From CAZFIO01 sp964519585 (GTDB lineage Bacteria; Bacillota; Clostridia; Tissierellales; Tissierellaceae): a stretch of 10,600 bases of DNA. The stretch is from NCBI GenBank assembly GCA_964519585.1, contig CAZFIO010000072.1, positions 1 through 10,600 of the forward strand, given 5' to 3'. Positions 6,191-10,600 of the stretch are shown piece by piece. Both the position numbers and the translations under genes were made by a program. How positions within the stretch are numbered: the first letter of the stretch is position 1; the number at the start of each line of letters is the position of its first letter. Below the pieces are notes generated by a model. It saw only the letters and a list, made by a program, of their open reading frames with translations. It was not told where the DNA came from and did no database searches.

Positions 6191-7225
6191 TTGGAAAAGA
6201 GACTTACAGAATTAACCAAAAGCTCTGGCTGAGCTGCAAAAATCCAACCGGATATTTTGGCTCAAGTTTTGGGCCAATTACCAAAAATGCATGATGAACG
6301 ACTGATTGTAGGCTTGGAGACTTCAGATGATGCGGCTGTTTATAAGATTGATGAAAATCTGGCTATTATTCAGACCTTGGATTTTTTTACCCCTATAGTT
6401 GATGACCCCTATACTTTTGGGCAAATTGCTGCAGCCAATAGCCTAAGTGATATCTATGCTATGGGTGGAGAGCCTAGACTAGCTATGAACATAGTATGTT
6501 TTCCAGACTGCCTAAATCCTGATCTTATGGCAGAAATCCTAAAGGGTGGTCAAAATAAGGTGGAGGAAGCTGGTGCAATCCTAGTGGGAGGCCATAGTGT
6601 ATCAGATGATGAACCAAAATATGGCTTATCAGTTACAGGTTTTGTTCATCCAAAAAAAGTATGGACCAATGCTGGTGCCAAAGAGGGTGATGTCTTAATC
6701 CTAACAAAACCCATAGGTTTAGGAATAATCAACACTGCAATTATAGGAGGCCTAGCAGATAAGGATAGCTATGATGAAGCTGTATTTAATATGTCTACTC
6801 TAAACAAGTATGCCAAAGAAGCTATAGAAGGTGAAGAAGCTATAAATTCTGTTACTGATATTACTGGCTTTGGCATAGTTGGTCATGCACAGGAGATGGC
6901 AGAGGCTAGTGATAAAACTATAAAACTATATTGGGCTAATATACCCCTGATAAAAAACACTGTAAGCTATGCAGAAATGGGTTTAATTCCAGCAGGGGCC
7001 TATACAAATAAAAACTATTTTAAACCTTATGTGGAAACAAGGGGAGATATTCCTGTGTCAATGGAAGATATTATCTATGATCCTCAGACATCAGGAGGTT
7101 TGTTAATATCTGTAGATAGGGACAGGGCAGATATAGTTTTACAAAGATTAAGTAAGACACCTACAAAATGTGCTATAATTGGAGAAGTAGTTAAAAGGGA
7201 TAACCACCATATAATTATCCTATAA
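6191..7225 (+). CDS. selD: Selenide, water dikinase (selenophosphate synthetase), selenocysteine-containing
   Basis: SelD uses ATP and selenide to make selenophosphate, the selenium donor for Sec-tRNA synthesis. Reading TGA at 6230 as selenocysteine, the frame from TTG at 6191 gives 344 residues, the normal family length. It starts MEKRLTELTKSSG, then Sec14, Ala, Ala, Lys17. This matches the family active site, where E. coli has Cys17 and Lys20; the second Cys of E. coli (Cys19) is Ala here. Further signatures are ETSDDAAVY near 43-51 (metal/ATP site), a glycine-rich GGHSVSDDEP stretch near 133-142, DITGFG at 223-228 and DPQTSGGLL at 297-305. TGAGGTG lies 6 bases before the TTG and overlaps the comEA stop. 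A conventional call would begin at the internal TTG at 6257, losing 22 residues and the catalytic Sec. selA follows after 14 bases. Confidence 0.95.
6230..6232 (+). other. In-frame TGA recoded as selenocysteine in selD
   Basis: The TGA follows codons for SSG and precedes GCT GCA AAA (Ala-Ala-Lys), precisely where SelD proteins carry the catalytic Cys or Sec. Homology of the translated sequence continues on both sides in the same frame. A ribosome site and start codon exist only upstream of it, and selA and selB are immediately downstream. These facts favour recoding over a stop or sequencing error. Confidence 0.93.
6230..6275 (+). promoter_or_regulatory. Putative bacterial SECIS element, with two alternative hairpins
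   Basis: Fold 1 (6230-6264): the UGA is part of the base stem UGAGC/GCUCA. After a two-base bulge a second stem pairs CAAAAAUCC (6237-6245) with GGAUAUUUUG (6250-6259, one bulged base), closing an AACC loop. Fold 2 (6259-6275): GGCUCAA pairs with UUGGGCC (7 bp including one G-U) around a GUU loop that starts 33 bases after the UGA. Bacterial SECIS models, as I recall them, want a G in the first two loop positions about 16-37 bases past the UGA. Fold 2 fits that; fold 1 lacks the loop G. The outer stem of fold 1 and all of fold 2 exclude each other. SelB would bind this RNA. Folding was done by eye. Confidence 0.6.
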
Positions 7226-7239
7226 GGGGAAGTGAAATC

Positions 7240-8661
7240 ATGGAAAATATGTACAAACTTATACCCGGTGTAGATGAAATATTAGAGAATAGGGATATAA
7301 AAAGTTTAAGCCTAGAAATTTCAAGAAAAGTGATTTTAGACTCTATTAGACAAGAGTTAGAGATTCTACGGGATAAAATAAAAAAAGATATTTTAAATAT
7401 AGAAGAATTAGACAGGGAGATTTCTCTTCTTGTAGAAAATATTATCAGAAGGTCAAAGCATAAAAGTGCCTATATGCTTAAGAGGGTAGTTAATGCAACT
7501 GGGGTAGTGATTCATACAAATTTAGGTAGGTCACCCATCAATGATAAAATAATTGACAATATAAGGGATGTAGCAACAAACTATTCAAATTTGGAGTACG
7601 ATTTAGAAACAGGAAAAAGAGGCTTAAGGTATGATCACTTGGAGGATATTCTTAGGGAAATCACTGGTTGCCAAGCGGCTATGGTAGTGAATAACAATGC
7701 TGCGGCAATCCTGCTAGTACTCAGTAGTCTATCTAGGGATAAGGAAGCTATAGTATCTAGAGGAGAACTAATTGAGATAGGCGGGTCATTTAGAATACCT
7801 GATGTAATGGAACAAAGTGGGGCAAGACTAGTTTCTGTTGGGACTACAAATAAGACACATTTAAAGGATTATGAACTGGCCATAAATGAAAACACGGGTG
7901 TACTTTTAAAGGTTCATACATCTAATTATCGAATTTTAGGTTTTACATCATCAGTTGATTCAGGGGAACTGATAGGTTTGAAAGAAAAATATAATATACC
8001 CTTGGTAGAAGATCTAGGTAGTGGAAGCCTAGTAGATTTATCCCAATACGGAATAGAATATGAGCCTACAGTCCAAGAGTCACTTGCAAAGGGTGTAGAT
8101 ATAGTAACTTTTTCAGGGGACAAGTTACTAGGAGGGCCTCAAGCAGGGATAATAGTAGGAAAGAAGAAGTATATAGATGAAATGAAGAAGCACCCACTAA
8201 CCAGGGCCTTTAGAGTTGATAAGTTTACCATAGCAGCTTTAGAAGCTGTCTTGTCCTACTATAGGGATGAAAAACATGCAAGTCAGGAAATACCTACCTT
8301 GAATATGCTTACAAAAGAAGAAAAGGATTTAGAAAAGGATGCTAAAGAGCTGCTAAATATAATTTCTCAATCAAATTCAGATGAAAATTTAAACATAGAT
8401 ATAGAAGATAGTTATTCAGAAGTAGGGGGAGGTTCCTTACCCTTAGAAAGATTAAAAACAAAATGTCTAGTTTTAAGCTCAGCTAGATATAGTTCACAAT
8501 CTTTAGAAAGGGAACTAAGACACAATAAGATACCAATAATAAGCCGCTTATATAAGGACAAGATTTACCTAGACTTAAGGACTATAAAAAAGGAAGAATA
8601 TGAAATTATAGGTCAAGGAATTATTGATGGACTTAAGAGACTTAAGGAGAAAAACATATGA
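7240..8661 (+). CDS. selA: L-seryl-tRNA(Sec) selenium transferase
   Basis: SelA is a PLP enzyme, a ring-shaped decamer in characterised bacteria, that converts Ser-tRNA(Sec) to Sec-tRNA(Sec) using selenophosphate. The 473-residue product is the usual length. An N-terminal helical tRNA-binding part (about 1-70, with YKLIPGVDEIL near the start) leads into the conserved RVVNATGVVIHTNLGRSP at about 82-99. Next come YDLETGKRG at about 120-128 and the aminotransferase-like core. FSGDKLLGGPQAG at 291-303 places the PLP-binding Lys at 295, the same number as in E. coli. AGGGGAAGTG precedes the ATG. The stop overlaps the selB start as ATGA, so the two are likely coupled. No catalytic residue appears missing. 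Confidence 0.97.
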   Translation: MENMYKLIPGVDEILENRDIKSLSLEISRKVILDSIRQELEILRDKIKKDILNIEELDREISLLVENIIRRSKHKSAYMLKRVVNATGVVIHTNLGRSPINDKIIDNIRDVATNYSNLEYDLETGKRGLRYDHLEDILREITGCQAAMVVNNNAAAILLVLSSLSRDKEAIVSRGELIEIGGSFRIPDVMEQSGARLVSVGTTNKTHLKDYELAINENTGVLLKVHTSNYRILGFTSSVDSGELIGLKEKYNIPLVEDLGSGSLVDLSQYGIEYEPTVQESLAKGVDIVTFSGDKLLGGPQAGIIVGKKKYIDEMKKHPLTRAFRVDKFTIAALEAVLSYYRDEKHASQEIPTLNMLTKEEKDLEKDAKELLNIISQSNSDENLNIDIEDSYSEVGGGSLPLERLKTKCLVLSSARYSSQSLERELRHNKIPIISRLYKDKIYLDLRTIKKEEYEIIGQGIIDGLKRLKEKNI

Positions 8662-10565
8662 AGCATATAATCATTGGAACTGCTGGTCATATTGATCATG
8701 GAAAAACTACTTTGATTAAGGCTATTACAGGAAGGGATACTGACAGACTTAAGGAGGAGCAAAAGAGGGGTATTTCCATAGAATTAGGATTTACCTATTT
8801 TGACCTGCCTAGTGGACAAAGAGCAGGAATAATTGATGTGCCAGGTCATGAAAGATTTATAAAAAATATGCTGGCAGGGGTCATAGGTATAGATATAGTT
8901 CTTTTAGTGGTAGCTGCAGATGAGGGTATGATGCCGCAAACTCTGGAACATTTGGCCATATTAGACCTGCTTGGAATAAAGAATGGATTTGTTGTTATTA
9001 CAAAAACTGACCTGGTAGATGATGAATGGATAGACTTGGTAGAGGAAGAAATTAAGCATGAAATAAAAGGTAGCTTCTTAGAAGACAAGCCTCTAATCAG
9101 GGTAAGTTCCACTAAGTGTAAGGGAATAAAGGATATTATTGACTTACTGGAAAAGTCTATTTACCATATGGAGGATAGGAATCCAAATGAAATACCTAGA
9201 TTGCCTGTGGATAGAGCTTTTCTAATGCCAGGGTTCGGAACAATAGTAACAGGAACACTCCTATCAGGTAGTTTTAAGATAGGTGATGAGGTTCAAGCCT
9301 ATCCTGGTGAAAAAACTGCAAGAATAAGAACACTGCAGGTTCATGATGAGGATGCTGAGATAGCTTATGGTGGGCAAAGGGTTGCTATGAACTTGGCAGG
9401 ATTGAAAAAAAATGATCTTGATAGGGGTAGTACAATAGCACCAATAGGATCAATGAATAAGACCATACTTTTAGATGTGAAAGTAAGGCTTTTAAAATCA
9501 TTGGATAGAAATATAGATAATCGTACTAGGCTGAAATTATACTTAGGAAGTAAGGAAGTCCTATGTAGGATTGTTCTTTTAGATAGGGATGAATTAAGTC
9601 CAGGCCAAGAAGCCTTTGCACAACTTAGGCTAGAAGAAGAAGTTGTTGCTAGAAGACATGATAAGTTTATCCTAAGATTTTATTCACCCATGTTTACCAT
9701 AGGGGGAGGGGAAATACTAGAACCAAACCCTAGAAAAAAGAAAAGGTTTGATGAGGAAGGTATAAAAGAATTAGAAATCAAATCTCAAGGGGATCCAATA
9801 GAAATAATTGAGAAAATCATAGAAGATAAAAGTAAAGACTTTCCTACAACTAAGGATTTGGCTATAGCTACATCCTTATTGGAAGAAAACCTGGATATAT
9901 ATATAGAGGAACTTTTCCAAGGACAAAGAATTTTAAGGTTTATCCTAACCAAGGATGTGCATATAATTCATAGTAAGTACTTTGATAGATTAAGGGCAGA
10001 AATTATAAATAAATTAGAAGAATACCACAATAAATACCCCTTAAGAAAAGGTATATCAAAGGAAGAGGTTCGTTCTACATTTATTAAGGATGCAAAACCT
10101 AGGCTTGGAGAAATGTTAATTGATAGGCTAATAGAAGATGGGTATTTGGAACAAGAAAAGGAATTTATGAAGATAAAGGGATTCAAAATTAACTACGATA
10201 AAAGCCAGGAAGAAATTAAGAATAAGATAATTAATATAATGCGGGACAAGAGATTTACTCCGCCAAGAAGGGATGAAATCCTTGGCCTAACAGCTGTGAG
10301 GGATGTAGATTTTGATGAAGTATATAATTCATTGATTATTGAGGGACTTTTACTAAGACTTACGGATGATTTAGAAATCTTAAAAGAGGTCTATGATGAT
10401 GCAGTTGATAAAATAAATGGCTATTTCAGGATTAATAAGGAAATAACAGTAGCAGAATTTAGAGATTTGTTGGATACCAATAGAAAAACAGCCCTAGGCC
10501 TTTTAGAAAACTTTGATAAAGAAAGGATTACCAAAAGAAGTGGGGATAAGAGGGTCTTGTATTAG
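8658..10565 (+). CDS. selB: Selenocysteine-specific translation elongation factor SelB
   Basis: SelB replaces EF-Tu for Sec-tRNA(Sec), carrying it to UGA codons marked by a SECIS hairpin. The 635-residue protein has an EF-Tu-like GTPase domain: GTAGHIDHGKT at 7-17, the switch I motif KRGISIELGF at 36-45, DVPGHE at 60-65 and TKTD at 115-118. Two beta-barrel domains follow (about 180-360, including FLMPGFGTIVTGTLLSG). The last 270 residues or so fit the four winged-helix domains that bind SECIS RNA. Length agrees with Clostridia homologues. AAGGAG (8644-8649) inside selA serves its ATG, which overlaps the selA stop. No terminator follows in the 35 bases left in the window. Its mRNA target may include the selD SECIS in the same operon, making the set self-dependent. 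Confidence 0.97.
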   Translation: MKHIIIGTAGHIDHGKTTLIKAITGRDTDRLKEEQKRGISIELGFTYFDLPSGQRAGIIDVPGHERFIKNMLAGVIGIDIVLLVVAADEGMMPQTLEHLAILDLLGIKNGFVVITKTDLVDDEWIDLVEEEIKHEIKGSFLEDKPLIRVSSTKCKGIKDIIDLLEKSIYHMEDRNPNEIPRLPVDRAFLMPGFGTIVTGTLLSGSFKIGDEVQAYPGEKTARIRTLQVHDEDAEIAYGGQRVAMNLAGLKKNDLDRGSTIAPIGSMNKTILLDVKVRLLKSLDRNIDNRTRLKLYLGSKEVLCRIVLLDRDELSPGQEAFAQLRLEEEVVARRHDKFILRFYSPMFTIGGGEILEPNPRKKKRFDEEGIKELEIKSQGDPIEIIEKIIEDKSKDFPTTKDLAIATSLLEENLDIYIEELFQGQRILRFILTKDVHIIHSKYFDRLRAEIINKLEEYHNKYPLRKGISKEEVRSTFIKDAKPRLGEMLIDRLIEDGYLEQEKEFMKIKGFKINYDKSQEEIKNKIINIMRDKRFTPPRRDEILGLTAVRDVDFDEVYNSLIIEGLLLRLTDDLEILKEVYDDAVDKINGYFRINKEITVAEFRDLLDTNRKTALGLLENFDKERITKRSGDKRVLY

Positions 10566-10589
10566 TATATATAAAAATGGGGTGAAAAG

Positions 10590-10600
10590 TTGAAAGGTAA
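10590..10600 (+). CDS. Possible start of a further gene after selB (partial)
   Basis: GGGGTG at 10579-10584 lies 5 bases before a TTG at 10590, the same ribosome site and TTG pattern used by selD. Only three codons or so (Leu/Met-Lys-Gly) are visible, so no product can be named. The gap from selB is 24 bases without a terminator, so this could be another member of the operon. Confidence 0.35.

Noticed and set aside
7198..7220. GGATAA/TTATCC inverted repeat just before selA, considered as a SelB-binding regulatory hairpin
   Set aside because: Only 6 weak base pairs with an 11-base loop lacking G, within selD coding sequence; not distinguishable from chance in AT-rich DNA.
6257..7225. selD starting at the TTG at 6257 (322 residues)
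   Set aside because: It lacks a ribosome site and the catalytic segment; clear SelD sequence continues upstream through the TGA to 6191.
8846..9112. 88-codon - strand frame inside selB
   Set aside because: Antisense to the conserved SelB GTPase domain, low-complexity Ser/Ile-rich product; a shadow frame.

Overview
The window reads as ordinary chromosomal DNA from a low-GC, anaerobic, selenium-using Firmicute of the Clostridia/Tissierellia kind. The evidence is strong AGGAGG-type ribosome sites, AT-rich codon use, an L27 with the Firmicutes N-terminal cleavable peptide, the B. subtilis-like yhbY-nadD-yqeK-rsfS order, and a complete selD-selA-selB set. The genus cannot be fixed from this sequence; a Tissierellales-type organism is my best guess.

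Left part (1-4083, all + strand): the last codons of a probable Prp protease gene, then rpmA (L27), a strong terminator, obg, yhbY, nadD, yqeK, rsfS and ridA, closed by a bidirectional terminator. Prp removes the N-terminal peptide of L27. Obg and YhbY act in large-subunit assembly and RsfS silences the large subunit. NadD makes the NAD precursor, and YqeK probably degrades Ap4A. RidA removes reactive enamines. Genes in nadD-yqeK-rsfS overlap at TAATG junctions and are probably translationally coupled.

Middle (4082-5556): dacF, a penicillin-binding D-Ala-D-Ala carboxypeptidase, lies alone on the - strand and converges on ridA. A roughly 215 bp divergent intergenic region separates it from comEA and carries a good extended -10 promoter for dacF.

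Right part (5557-10600, + strand): comEA (DNA-binding, SLBB plus helix-hairpin-helix) is followed at once by selD, selA and selB. Together these make selenophosphate, convert Ser-tRNA(Sec) to Sec-tRNA(Sec), and deliver it to the ribosome. SelD is itself a selenoprotein: its real start is a TTG at 6191, and an in-frame TGA at 6230-6232 encodes its catalytic selenocysteine. Standard gene calling loses the first 22 residues, including the active site. The RNA after the TGA can form two competing hairpins, one of which fits the bacterial SECIS pattern. No tRNA gene (including selC), CRISPR array, insertion sequence or prophage is visible. No gap between genes exceeds 300 bases. I found no convincing undescribed multi-gene system; the recoded selD and its RNA structure are the most interesting items.
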